DNA of 56,966 nucleotides from Methanoprimaticola sp047501175 (GTDB taxonomy: Archaea; Thermoplasmatota; Thermoplasmata; Methanomassiliicoccales; Methanomethylophilaceae). Each line of letters opens with the position of its first letter. Position 1 is the first letter of the stretch. The notes under the pieces were generated by a model. The model was not told the DNA's origin. It saw only the letters and a program-made list of their open reading frames with translations, and did not search any database. Below are positions 1-8,186 of this stretch, in pieces. The DNA is taken from assembly GCF_047501175.1 (NCBI RefSeq), contig NZ_JBEQWH010000011.1:1-56966 (forward strand). The letters run 5' to 3'. A program made the translations under genes and the position numbers.

Positions 1-2
1 AG

Positions 3-311
3 AGCGACGACGAATGGCCCGGACACAGGACCACCGACGAATGGGCCCGCAGGATCGTCCTGTATGCGAGAGCGCACAGCGATGATCCGGAGTTCGGATA
101 TACCGATGTGACAAACTACGGGTTGTTCGACTATCAGATCGACGAGGCTTTCGACAGGCTGGCGGAGGAGGGCCTGCTGGATTGGGACAGCGCCGATCCC
201 CGCAGTAGGCGCTTCAGCGGCATAATCGGCATGTATGCTGACGAGGTCGCCGAGTTGGATCCGGAGGAGCGCGAGCGCAGGATGCGCGAGACCAGGGAGG
301 AACTCTCATGA
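3..311 (+). CDS. Partial small element protein, cassette family A copy 0 (5' end outside window)
   Basis: The frame is open from the left window edge, so the start is missing. The visible residues match the C-terminal half of two other proteins in this window, at 20899-21270 and 22756-23127. Shared features are a T-T-D-x-W-A block, a Y-x-x-x-H segment, then Y-G-L followed by a helix ending in R-L-x-x-[DE]-G. The last part looks like a winged-helix or small helical domain, but I do not recognise a named family. The stop overlaps the start of the next ORF (ATGA), as in the other copies. Function is unknown. It shows that this gene family occurs at least three times in the element. Confidence 0.75.
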   Translation, partial: SDDEWPGHRTTDEWARRIVLYARAHSDDPEFGYTDVTNYGLFDYQIDEAFDRLAEEGLLDWDSADPRSRRFSGIIGMYADEVAELDPEERERRMRETREELS

Positions 312-460
312 GTAAGCGCATCGAGGGACAGGCCGCTATAATACACGGGGTCTGTTCCGAGTTCGTACCGCCTGAATGTCACCAGGTGCAGGCGCATCAA
401 AATGGACAAAAGCTTCGATGGAATGGCCATGTCGTCATAATCACGCCCTACACTATGTAG
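308..460 (+). CDS. Small hypothetical protein, 50 aa
   Basis: The start codon overlaps the stop of the preceding gene (ATGA), the normal arrangement for coupled genes in this element. In the two other cassettes the gene at this place is the 107-112 residue family B protein. This product is only 50 residues and has no convincing similarity to it. It may be a truncated or replaced family B gene. It ends just before a promoter-like region, so it is the last gene of the operon that enters the window from the left. No function can be assigned. Confidence 0.45.
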   Translation: MSKRIEGQAAIIHGVCSEFVPPECHQVQAHQNGQKLRWNGHVVIITPYTM

Positions 461-478
461 GGCCCCTTTCCCAAACAT

Positions 479-545
479 TGTCAAAAAACGGGGTCCTAGG
501 GAGTATATAAACTCCCCACCAAAAAGACAGACTGTCAAAAAACGG
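479..545 (+). promoter_or_regulatory. Promoter with palindromic TATA box and flanking direct repeats
   Basis: A TATA-like box TATATAAA (504-511) sits inside an inverted repeat, GGGAGT and ACTCCC, spanning 499-516. Two copies of TGTCAAAAAACGG flank it at 479-491 and 533-545, 54 bases apart. The predicted start of transcription, about 25 bases after the TATA box, falls in the second copy. A protein bound to both repeats would block the promoter, so this looks like an operator for the surface/structural operon starting at 654. The repressor is not identified. Confidence 0.6.
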
Positions 546-653
546 TCATTTTCCGACACGATTTCTATTATAATCCTGAAGAAGAGTGAATAATGCGGGT
601 TCGGCCCGTGTTCTGAAAGAGCATCCCATGAGGGTCGGACTCAGGCGATTGAC

Positions 654-2117
654 ATGAGTTACGCAATGCATACCAAGATCACGATTGCAGCGATAGTTTC
701 GTTGCTCGCAATCCTGGGATCCGTTGTGGCAGTCATGGGTTCAGAAACGGATGCGGCATATACCGAGGACTATGGTGAGATCTTCGAGATTGACATAGCA
801 CCCGGTTTCTCGCATTCCTATGCCCCATCCTACCCCAGCGATCTTCAGGTTACCACGTCGATTGAGAAATATGAAGACACTGGAATCGATGCCGAGATTA
901 TCGGCGGAAACACTTTGAAGGTGACCGTCAAGGATGGAGTCACCACAGGATCATATGATCTCATTCTCAAGGCAAGCTCGAACACTGGTGGATTCGATCA
1001 GGTTGCTTATCAGCACATCAGATACAATGTCGTTGCAGGTCTTTCTGTCTCCGGAAGCATCAACGACATCATCAAGGGAGCCTCGATCAATTTCACTCCC
1101 AATGGAACTTCCTCCATGGGAACTGTCACATGGGCAGTGAAGTCTGGAACGACTCTGCCTGACGGACTTTCGCTTTCCAACAACACCATTACTGGAGTAC
1201 CCACAAATGTCGGTGAAAACACAGTCTCTCTGACTGCAACGGCAAAGGGCGAGACCAAGGATCTTGTCGTGACGTTCACTGTTTACAACAAGATCGTCAC
1301 TGGATCCGCTGAGACTATAACATCTTATGGTAATGCGGTGTCTTCGACAGCCATCGTCCAGACCGGAAACGATCTGGGCGTCACATGGAAGGTCACTAAT
1401 GGAACCATGCCCGCAGGCTTCACACTCGATGAATCTACTGGTGTGGTCTCCGGTTCGTCTGCAACTCTCAATGAGACGAGCATCACGATCACTGGGACTT
1501 CTGCAAACGGTCCTGCACAGACAGCAACCAAGACCATCACGATCAGATCCGAGCCCGAATTCAGCATTTCCGCTCCTGAGTCGACCATCGTCACGTTCCC
1601 CGGAGCAGACAACAAGACGCTCCAGCTCACTGCAACTTCTGGAACTTCCGATGTCACATGGAGTATCAACAGTGTCACAGGCATCACGATAAGTGATGCG
1701 GGACTTTTGACCGTCTCTGGCAATGCCACCTCCGCTAACATCACTGTTACGGCTAACACTGCATATGGCCAGACTGCCACAGAGTCCATTATCGTTGCTG
1801 TCGAGGATGTTGCCACCATCGATGGAAACGGGTCTCTCTCCGCCAAGGTCAATACACCTGCTACATGTGCGTTCGTAGGATCCATCGAAGGAACCTGGTC
1901 CGTGGATGCGAGCAATGTTCCTGCCGGAGCAACTGTGACGATCTCCAATCTCGGAGTTCTCACTCTCGAGGGCAATGCTCCTGCAGATTTCACCGTCACG
2001 ATCAAGCTCACCACTGCTGGAGGACAGGAGATAACCAAGGAAATCACCTGTAAGATCGTCAGTACACTGATATTCACAGATGTGCCCACGAGTGGTCTCA
2101 TCATCTACGAGGTCTGA
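654..2117 (+). CDS. Secreted Ig-like surface protein, no membrane anchor (487 aa)
   Basis: An N-terminal signal peptide (about residues 1-35, hydrophobic core A-I-V-S-L-L-A-I-L, then S-E-T-D-A-A) is followed by several beta-sandwich repeats of the putative-Ig type. The repeats recur as T-W-x-V with L-P-x-G-[FL]-[ST]-L and T-G-x-P or V-S-G. The product is rich in Thr, Ser and Val and has no C-terminal membrane segment. It ends in S-T-L-I-F-T-D-V-P-T-S-G-L-I-I-Y-E-V, a tail closely related to that of the gene at 2813. It is the first gene of the operon after the promoter at 479-545 and is followed after 12 bases by an anchored partner. Likely role: exported structural or adhesive subunit. Family assignment is general only. 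Confidence 0.8.
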   Translation: MSYAMHTKITIAAIVSLLAILGSVVAVMGSETDAAYTEDYGEIFEIDIAPGFSHSYAPSYPSDLQVTTSIEKYEDTGIDAEIIGGNTLKVTVKDGVTTGSYDLILKASSNTGGFDQVAYQHIRYNVVAGLSVSGSINDIIKGASINFTPNGTSSMGTVTWAVKSGTTLPDGLSLSNNTITGVPTNVGENTVSLTATAKGETKDLVVTFTVYNKIVTGSAETITSYGNAVSSTAIVQTGNDLGVTWKVTNGTMPAGFTLDESTGVVSGSSATLNETSITITGTSANGPAQTATKTITIRSEPEFSISAPESTIVTFPGADNKTLQLTATSGTSDVTWSINSVTGITISDAGLLTVSGNATSANITVTANTAYGQTATESIIVAVEDVATIDGNGSLSAKVNTPATCAFVGSIEGTWSVDASNVPAGATVTISNLGVLTLEGNAPADFTVTIKLTTAGGQEITKEITCKIVSTLIFTDVPTSGLIIYEV

Positions 2118-2129
2118 TGAGGGTTGGCC

Positions 2130-2810
2130 ATGAATCAGCACTTGATCAGGTCCATTTCTTTGATCAGTGTCATGATGATGGCCATGGTCGCCGTAATGGC
2201 GATCATCCCTTCATCTGACGCTGCCGATCAGGCATATGATGTGGATCTGGGAAAGAAATACAGTCTTCAGACTCAGCTAATCTGGGATGGGAAGGATGCT
2301 GAGTCCATTCTGTATGAATTCTCGGATGGAACAAGCTCCACTGAGTGGAATCCTCTGAAGACCTGGCCGGCTCCCGGAGTGTATTACATCACGCAGACTG
2401 CCACAAACTCCTACAACGGTGGTTCTTCCACGACCACTGTCTACAAAGTGGAGATCATGGGATACCCTGAGATCTTCTTCGAGGAGAATGGGGGAACTGA
2501 GGTTGCAGACATAGAACAGACCAAGTTCAACGTCGTGGCCACTCAGCCTGAGGATCCTACACGCGAGGGATACACATTCACAGGATGGTTCGTGGATGAA
2601 GCCTGTACCGAGATCTATGATTGGTCTCAGGGAGTCAAGAAGGACATGACGCTTTATGCCGGATGGGAGGGGTCCGATTCCCCTGTAGATCCGGACAAGC
2701 CGTCTGAAGATGACAAGGATTCTGATGGGTTCAAGATTGACACCTGGATGATCATCCTTGTGATCCTGATTGTCATCGGAATCGCTGCAGTGTTGTACAT
2801 GAGGGGCTGA
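2130..2810 (+). CDS. Anchored surface protein with PKD-like and InlB-type repeat (226 aa)
   Basis: The start is the ATG at 2130, preceded by a GAGGG ribosome site. A TTG six bases upstream is possible but less likely. A signal peptide (residues 1-28) is followed by a PKD-like domain (F-S-D-G-T and W-P-A-P-G-V-Y). Next comes one InlB B-repeat/Flg_new unit (F-x-E-N-G-G, then P-T-R-E-G-Y-T-F-T-G-W-F and L-Y-A-G-W). A Pro/Asp linker with P-V-D-P-D-K-P-S-E-D leads to one C-terminal membrane helix and a short basic tail. The gene forms a pair with the unanchored protein upstream. The same pair architecture repeats in the next two genes. Probable surface adhesin or virion spike component. Confidence 0.82.
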   Translation: MNQHLIRSISLISVMMMAMVAVMAIIPSSDAADQAYDVDLGKKYSLQTQLIWDGKDAESILYEFSDGTSSTEWNPLKTWPAPGVYYITQTATNSYNGGSSTTTVYKVEIMGYPEIFFEENGGTEVADIEQTKFNVVATQPEDPTREGYTFTGWFVDEACTEIYDWSQGVKKDMTLYAGWEGSDSPVDPDKPSEDDKDSDGFKIDTWMIILVILIVIGIAAVLYMRG

Positions 2811-2812
2811 TC

Positions 2813-4114
2813 ATGTCAGGAAATCACCTAAAACTCCTTACAGCCCTCTCTGTCCTCACACTTGTAGTATGTACAGTGAGTGGGATTTCTGCATTTTCTG
2901 AAGATTCAGATGCGGTTACAGATTTAGGTGGATATATTGGAGGAACGAACCAAAGTTCATCGACGAAGGTATATAGTGTTGTCACAGGAGAAATATCAGA
3001 TTGTTACAACAAGGGTACGTTCTACGTTTCTGTTGGGGCAAGAATCGGTCTCTCTGACCCTCCTGGTTATTCTGGATGGGTTGAGGAACCGCCTCAGGGA
3101 TGGGGGTTGTATCTTCAGCCTGGAGATGTGGCTTCAATTGATGGGACGGTATCAAAGGCGGGAACATTTACCTTGACGTATGTGTACGACCTCAATGACA
3201 CATCTAAGAAAAGATCTGTGACGTTTACAGCGGTTGAGTCATCTGATGCAGATCCTGTAGAATCGATAAAACTGACATGGACCCTTGGAAGTTCTAGTAT
3301 TGTAACGATGAACAGTACGACCTCTGTACGTGCTATCGTTTCACCTCAGACAGCTTCCGATCTGACCGTGTCCTGGTCTATCACGGAGAATACCGGATCT
3401 GCAACCATCACAAGGGAGTGGAATGACACATACAATGGAGAATATAGAAACGGATGCGACATCCGTGGTGATTCTCCAGGAACGGTAACTCTCACGGCCA
3501 CCGCGAATGACGGGTCCGGAACTTCCAAGTCTGTAACGATAACCATCAGACCATACACCTATTTCCTGGACTATGATCCCAATGGGGGGCTCAGCCCAGA
3601 CGGTGATGAATATTCGTGGTATGATGAGCTGACAACAACAGACAGCAGTCGGGACGTCACATTTACGATCACGGATTTCGAACCCACTCGTGAGGGATAC
3701 AAGTTCAAAGGATGGTCGAAGAGCAGTAGTGCGAGCACTGCCACCTATGAGGCTGGTGACCGCATCTCTGTTGGTTACGGTGAGGAAGTAATTCTCTACG
3801 CCGTGTGGGGTCAGAGTAATCTGTCATTCAGTTCGACACAGTCTGATACCAATGTGATTGTTGGGAGTAGCTTCGCTTACTCGCCGACCATGAATGTTTC
3901 CGGTTGCTCATTCTCGGTGACGGGGGCATCATGGCTGTCGGTGTCTGGTGGGACGATCTACGGCACTCCAACCACCCCTGGTACCTATAACGTCAAAGTA
4001 ACGGCATCATGTAGTGGATACACGAGTGCCTCCCAATCGTTTACCATCACGGTGCTAAGCTCTCTGGAATTCACAACATCCCCAACCAATGGTCTGATCG
4101 CAGTAGAGAGGTGA
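2813..4114 (+). CDS. Secreted surface protein with Ig-like and InlB-type repeats (433 aa)
   Basis: The start at 2813 follows a GAGGGG site and lies 2 bases after the previous stop. A signal peptide (about residues 1-33, ending S-E-D-S-D-A) precedes a Big-type Ig domain (around 150-245), an InlB-type repeat (Y-D-P-N-G-G, E-G-Y-K-F-K-G-W and L-Y-A-V-W) and a final putative-Ig domain (G-T-P-T-T-P-G-T-Y). There is no C-terminal membrane helix. The last residues, S-L-E-F-T-T-S-P-T-N-G-L-I-A-V-E-R, match the tail of the 654 product. The signal peptide DNA closely resembles that of the next gene, which suggests duplication. Likely an exported structural or adhesive subunit. Confidence 0.8.
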   Translation: MSGNHLKLLTALSVLTLVVCTVSGISAFSEDSDAVTDLGGYIGGTNQSSSTKVYSVVTGEISDCYNKGTFYVSVGARIGLSDPPGYSGWVEEPPQGWGLYLQPGDVASIDGTVSKAGTFTLTYVYDLNDTSKKRSVTFTAVESSDADPVESIKLTWTLGSSSIVTMNSTTSVRAIVSPQTASDLTVSWSITENTGSATITREWNDTYNGEYRNGCDIRGDSPGTVTLTATANDGSGTSKSVTITIRPYTYFLDYDPNGGLSPDGDEYSWYDELTTTDSSRDVTFTITDFEPTREGYKFKGWSKSSSASTATYEAGDRISVGYGEEVILYAVWGQSNLSFSSTQSDTNVIVGSSFAYSPTMNVSGCSFSVTGASWLSVSGGTIYGTPTTPGTYNVKVTASCSGYTSASQSFTITVLSSLEFTTSPTNGLIAVER

Positions 4115-4120
4115 TCTTTC

Positions 4121-6058
4121 ACGCATTCAGACCACTTCAAACTCCTTACCGCCATTTCGGCATTCGCGCTAGTGATTTGCACCGTGTGTGGAATCACACT
4201 ATCTTCCGAGGATTCCGATGCTGCAAGTGCCCATTCGGTGTCGTTCGAGCTGAATGGAGGTTCGGGAGTGTATCAGACATGGACCGTGTTGAACGGCAGT
4301 TCCATTGAACTTCCCACATCGATCTATGGGAGGGACGGATACTACTTGTCCGGATGGACCGATTCTGCCAAGACATACCTGCCGGGCGAGACATTTACGG
4401 TCTATGGGGATACCACTTTCAAGGCTGAATGGACACTCATCGATTCCGATGCGGTGGCGGATGACCAGACAGCTGAGAAGGGGAAGATGTTCTCCTACAC
4501 ACCATTCGATGTCACACTGGATTCAAATCCTTCCGAGAGTGATCCTTGGTACAAGCTCTGTTACAATTATTTTGCTCTCGCTAACGAAACTCGCATAACT
4601 GCTGTCAAGTGTCCCGACTGGCTGACATTATCCTATGAGCGCACTCCAACTGAAGCCAAACTCACCTTCTCCGGAACTCCTACCGACTCTGGAGTGTATC
4701 TCGTTGAAGTTCATACTGAGGTTAATAAGTTGGCCGGTTGGCAACATGTCGATTGGACATACGTTGCATTTACGATTACAGTTGAGTCAAAATCAGACAC
4801 GGTCGGTACGATCTCGTTTGATTCCAACGGCGGTTCGGGGTCGGTCAACGAGATCTCAGCACCGATCGGGACTGTTGTATCTCTTCCTGGAAAGGTCATC
4901 TCAAGGTCGGGATATTCTCTCTCCGGATGGGATATAACCGTTACTGAGGGAATCGGTACGTTCCCGCTCAATTCGTATTTCATCATGGATGGGGACTATA
5001 CCGCGAAGGCCCATTGGCTTGCCAATGCCAATGTGGTCATACTGGACGGTAGCGGCCAGATAGGCAATCAGATCGATGCCTTCGTCGGATACAACAACGA
5101 GACCGTGTCCCTCCCGTCTGAAGGATACAGCAAAGACGGTCACACATTCAACGGATGGAGGTTGACGTCGGATCCAGACACGATCTACGCTCCTGGTTTC
5201 ATTTATACGATATCCGGACCGACATACATGTCTGCATACTATGTTCCGAACGGGACACCGACATGCAATGTCGTCTTCGATTCCAACGGCGGGACAGGAT
5301 TTCTGGAGCTTAAGGTCGAATCCGGAAAGAATGTCGTTCTGCCGGACAAGGGATTCAATGGAACAACCAATCTTGAGGGATGGGAGTTCGAAGGTAAGAC
5401 CTATCTTCCAGGATCTTCCGTAAGTGTCACAAGTGACACGGAATTCAAGGCCGTCTGGGGAACGTCTGCCCCGGATGTGGTCGCCGTAACATTCGATCTG
5501 AACGGCGGGTCGGGATCGGTCGCAACTCAGATCCTCAATTATGGGCAGAAGGCATCTCGTCCTGCGGATCCTGTCAAGAGTGCATCGGTCTTCCTCGGAT
5601 GGTCGATCATCGGAGAGGGGAGTTACTTCGACTTCAGTGTGGGTGTGACATCCAGTGTGACGCTTCGTGCAGACTGGGATCTTCATTTCACACGCACGTA
5701 TGATGGGAATACAGTCACCATCGAGCTCTCGGAGAGGTATCGCGCATGTCCTACAATCGTCGATTGGGGAGATGGGAAGTATAGTGAGGGGACGTTGTCA
5801 TTCGAGCATACCTATGAGGGGGAATTCTCCGGGACCGTTACCGTGAATTCCAAGGTCGGGGCCGATCAGATGACTGTGACATCGACAGCTCATGTTTCGG
5901 TCGGTCCATCCATTCCAACGGATCCGGATGATCCTGTGGACCCTGACAAACCCTCCGAGGATGAACCGAAGCAGCAGGGCAATCGTCTGGACGTTTGGTT
6001 GATCGCAGGAGCGGTCGTGCTTTTCGCAATAATAATCGTCATTTGGAGGTTCACATGA
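4121..6058 (+). CDS. Anchored multi-InlB-repeat surface protein with a possible ACG start (645 aa)
   Basis: Five InlB/Flg_new-like units (F-[ED]-x-N-G-G repeats with G-[YHF]-x-[FL]-x-G-W) are followed by a PKD-like segment (V-D-W-G-D-G-K-Y). A linker with D-P-V-D-P-D-K-P-S-E-D then leads to a C-terminal membrane helix. The signal peptide (H-F-K-L-L-T-A-I-S-A-F-A-L-V) is encoded upstream of any ATG, GTG or TTG in this frame: the first is the GTG at 4172, which would remove most of it. The ACG at 4121 lies 6 bases after a GAGGTGAT site, close to where the paralogous 2813 gene has its ATG. I therefore place the start there. The alternatives are a lost start codon, a sequence error, or a signal-less protein from 4172. 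Confidence 0.7.
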   Translation, partial: THSDHFKLLTAISAFALVICTVCGITLSSEDSDAASAHSVSFELNGGSGVYQTWTVLNGSSIELPTSIYGRDGYYLSGWTDSAKTYLPGETFTVYGDTTFKAEWTLIDSDAVADDQTAEKGKMFSYTPFDVTLDSNPSESDPWYKLCYNYFALANETRITAVKCPDWLTLSYERTPTEAKLTFSGTPTDSGVYLVEVHTEVNKLAGWQHVDWTYVAFTITVESKSDTVGTISFDSNGGSGSVNEISAPIGTVVSLPGKVISRSGYSLSGWDITVTEGIGTFPLNSYFIMDGDYTAKAHWLANANVVILDGSGQIGNQIDAFVGYNNETVSLPSEGYSKDGHTFNGWRLTSDPDTIYAPGFIYTISGPTYMSAYYVPNGTPTCNVVFDSNGGTGFLELKVESGKNVVLPDKGFNGTTNLEGWEFEGKTYLPGSSVSVTSDTEFKAVWGTSAPDVVAVTFDLNGGSGSVATQILNYGQKASRPADPVKSASVFLGWSIIGEGSYFDFSVGVTSSVTLRADWDLHFTRTYDGNTVTIELSERYRACPTIVDWGDGKYSEGTLSFEHTYEGEFSGTVTVNSKVGADQMTVTSTAHVSVGPSIPTDPDDPVDPDKPSEDEPKQQGNRLDVWLIAGAVVLFAIIIVIWRFT

Positions 6059-7869
6059 CACTGGAAGCTGCAAGGAAGACAATGGCCGTGTTGGCAGTGG
6101 CGATAATTCTGACTGCGGCAGTCGGCACCACCATCATGACCGATGATGAGAATGAATCGGAGGCGATCCCGCCACTGGCAATCGCATTCGGCCTTCTTCT
6201 CTCAACCGCTGCAACACTGGTCGTGGCAGAGTATGTCCTGAGTCACAATTCACAGAGTGGCGATGAACAGGTTGTCAGAGGGTATGAAGCAAAGGCTGTT
6301 GCCGAATCCATCTACAATAACTTGGCATTCTATGAGAACACGCTTTCGAACTATGAGCAGATCTGGGGATTGACCTCCGAGCATCATGTCCGTATGGCAG
6401 AGCTCGCAGCCTCAGAGCTCTGGGATGAGGATTCCACATTTTCCGCATCCGACATTCTGGAGCTTTCGGGGGTCTATCTGAACTCCTCATTCATGCTTAC
6501 GAACTCCACAGCCCAGGTAAACACTATGTGGGATCTCATGACGGAGAGTCTGAAAGATTGGAATTCCGATGACATCTACAAGGACAACATGGGTCTGGAA
6601 ATCAGTTGGCAGGGTGGGAGCATGTCCACCAAGTCCGATTTCGGATTCCACATAGGTTCTGTGGTCAAGTCCGTTCAGTCCGGAGAGGACAGAGTCTTCA
6701 TTGGAGACAGTGGGAGGATCTGGTGTGACGGCGATTCGACAATCACAGGGCCTGACGGGAAGATTGTCAACATTCCCAAGGGATTCTCGGACATTTCCAC
6801 GATTCCAGGTTTCACTTCAGGAGTATATACTCTACAATCCGGGTTATCGTACTGCGGCGATCTGATGCCCGTTCTGGATGCCAAGGCGGCACCCATCCAT
6901 TCCGGAGCCGTATCCGATTGTGATGGAACTTCGAAGTTGATCACATTCGAGAATGGAAAGGTCATCGTGGATGGGAAACAGTCCGATAGTCTGTATTTCT
7001 CCATCCATCCTGCAGGTGCCGAGTCTCAGACCAAGGATATAACCAACAACCTGTCATCGTACGATTCTCTGCTGGATACTGTTCATAGGACGATGTCCAC
7101 GGCGGCATCTTCTGCAGGTGCGGTGTGGAGCATCTTCGATACTGCCGGGGAGGCATCGTCATACATTACCACACTGGCAGTCCCTAGCATATATGATGGC
7201 ATCGAGCTCAATGCCTCACAGAAGAAGATCATCACGGTCCTCGCGATGGAGCAGCTTGCCAGATATTGGCAGGATAATGGAGGGGAGCTGAAAACCGATG
7301 GTTACACGCTCAGTGACTCGATGAGTCTGGTTGTTCGCGGAGACATCATGTCGGTCACGGGAGAGGTCCTTTACAAGGACGTGATCTACACACCGTTCTT
7401 CTACCAGGATACGACGCTGAAGGTTGGGTCGAACTCGGTTTCCAGACAGGCGGTCGTTGCAATCTGGTCCGAGGAAGGATCCAATCTATCGGGGTGGTCG
7501 GGTATAACCGATGCATCCAGAGCATCTCTGGCCACGATCGAGAGCGGATATGTTCTAGCTATCGCAGAGATGGAAAAGGATGGCAAGCAGGTCAGTAGTG
7601 TGGATCTCACAGTGTCCAAGATCGACATCATTGACCCGTCGGACATGGAGCACATCAAGAACGATATGAAGAGCCCTAATGACCTGGACCGTCTTCTGAC
7701 GCTTCTTTTCGTCATCGTCGGAGCACTTGCACTGCTGAGCGGATGGAGATCGGGAGGATACGTCACGATGTTCATCGGAGCGATTCTGATCATTGTGGGA
7801 ATTATGTTCACAGGAACGATCGCTGATGCGTTGGAAGACTGGTTCGGATGGAGGATAGACCTCGGATGA
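6055..7869 (+). CDS. Large membrane protein of the structural operon (604 aa)
   Basis: The ATG at 6055 follows a perfect GGAGG and overlaps the previous stop. Residues 1-25 form a signal or anchor helix. A second hydrophobic stretch lies near 40-60 (I-A-F-G-L-L-L-S-T-A-A-T-L-V-V-A). A long extracellular-type domain rich in Ser, Thr and Asp follows. Near the C-terminus are two close membrane helices (L-L-T-L-L-F-V-I-V-G-A-L-A-L-L and V-T-M-F-I-G-A-I-L-I-I-V-G-I-M-F). I do not recognise the family. The position, between surface proteins and small membrane proteins upstream of an ATPase, fits a major envelope or spike-type protein of a virus-like element. That role is inference only. Confidence 0.82.
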   Translation: MTLEAARKTMAVLAVAIILTAAVGTTIMTDDENESEAIPPLAIAFGLLLSTAATLVVAEYVLSHNSQSGDEQVVRGYEAKAVAESIYNNLAFYENTLSNYEQIWGLTSEHHVRMAELAASELWDEDSTFSASDILELSGVYLNSSFMLTNSTAQVNTMWDLMTESLKDWNSDDIYKDNMGLEISWQGGSMSTKSDFGFHIGSVVKSVQSGEDRVFIGDSGRIWCDGDSTITGPDGKIVNIPKGFSDISTIPGFTSGVYTLQSGLSYCGDLMPVLDAKAAPIHSGAVSDCDGTSKLITFENGKVIVDGKQSDSLYFSIHPAGAESQTKDITNNLSSYDSLLDTVHRTMSTAASSAGAVWSIFDTAGEASSYITTLAVPSIYDGIELNASQKKIITVLAMEQLARYWQDNGGELKTDGYTLSDSMSLVVRGDIMSVTGEVLYKDVIYTPFFYQDTTLKVGSNSVSRQAVVAIWSEEGSNLSGWSGITDASRASLATIESGYVLAIAEMEKDGKQVSSVDLTVSKIDIIDPSDMEHIKNDMKSPNDLDRLLTLLFVIVGALALLSGWRSGGYVTMFIGAILIIVGIMFTGTIADALEDWFGWRIDLG

Positions 7870-8186
7870 TCGAGATCACCTTTGATGGAGTGGGTGCCAT
7901 CTGCGGCTATCTGGGGGCGATATGGTGTATCCTCAATTTGGCATGGGGTCTGTTCCGCAACGACGCATCCAGGGTCCTGATCTATGGGATCGGGACGTTC
8001 GCGGCCATCATCGTGATGCTCAATGTCGGAGGTGTCCTGAACAGTACGACCTGGGGAATCTTCGGATGCTGCGTGTTCGGACTGCATTGTTTGTATGCGG
8101 CGGCGACCGGGGAAGCAGCCTGGAAGGTCGTTCTATACGGTATCCTCCTGACGTCTTCGTTCCTGTCCGTCGTAGGGGTGTTCTGA
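7866..8186 (+). CDS. Small multi-pass membrane protein (106 aa)
   Basis: Start and previous stop overlap (ATGA). The product has three hydrophobic segments: G-A-I-C-G-Y-L-G-A-I-W-C-I-L near 9-28, I-Y-G-I-G-T-F-A-A-I-I-V-M-L near 38-58, and V-V-L-Y-G-I-L-L-T-S-S-F-L-S-V-V at the end. A cysteine-containing stretch (F-G-C-C-V-F-G-L-H-C-L) lies between them. No conserved catalytic motif is visible. Small multi-TM proteins next to a large anchored protein and an ATPase occur in membrane-enveloped archaeal viruses. This is a suggestion from context, not from sequence identity. Confidence 0.72.
   Translation: MIEITFDGVGAICGYLGAIWCILNLAWGLFRNDASRVLIYGIGTFAAIIVMLNVGGVLNSTTWGIFGCCVFGLHCLYAAATGEAAWKVVLYGILLTSSFLSVVGVF

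Noticed and set aside
951..2141. Antisense frame of 396 codons opposite the first surface protein
   Set aside because: Serine/arginine-rich shadow of a Thr/Ser/Val-rich coding strand. No start signal and no domain.
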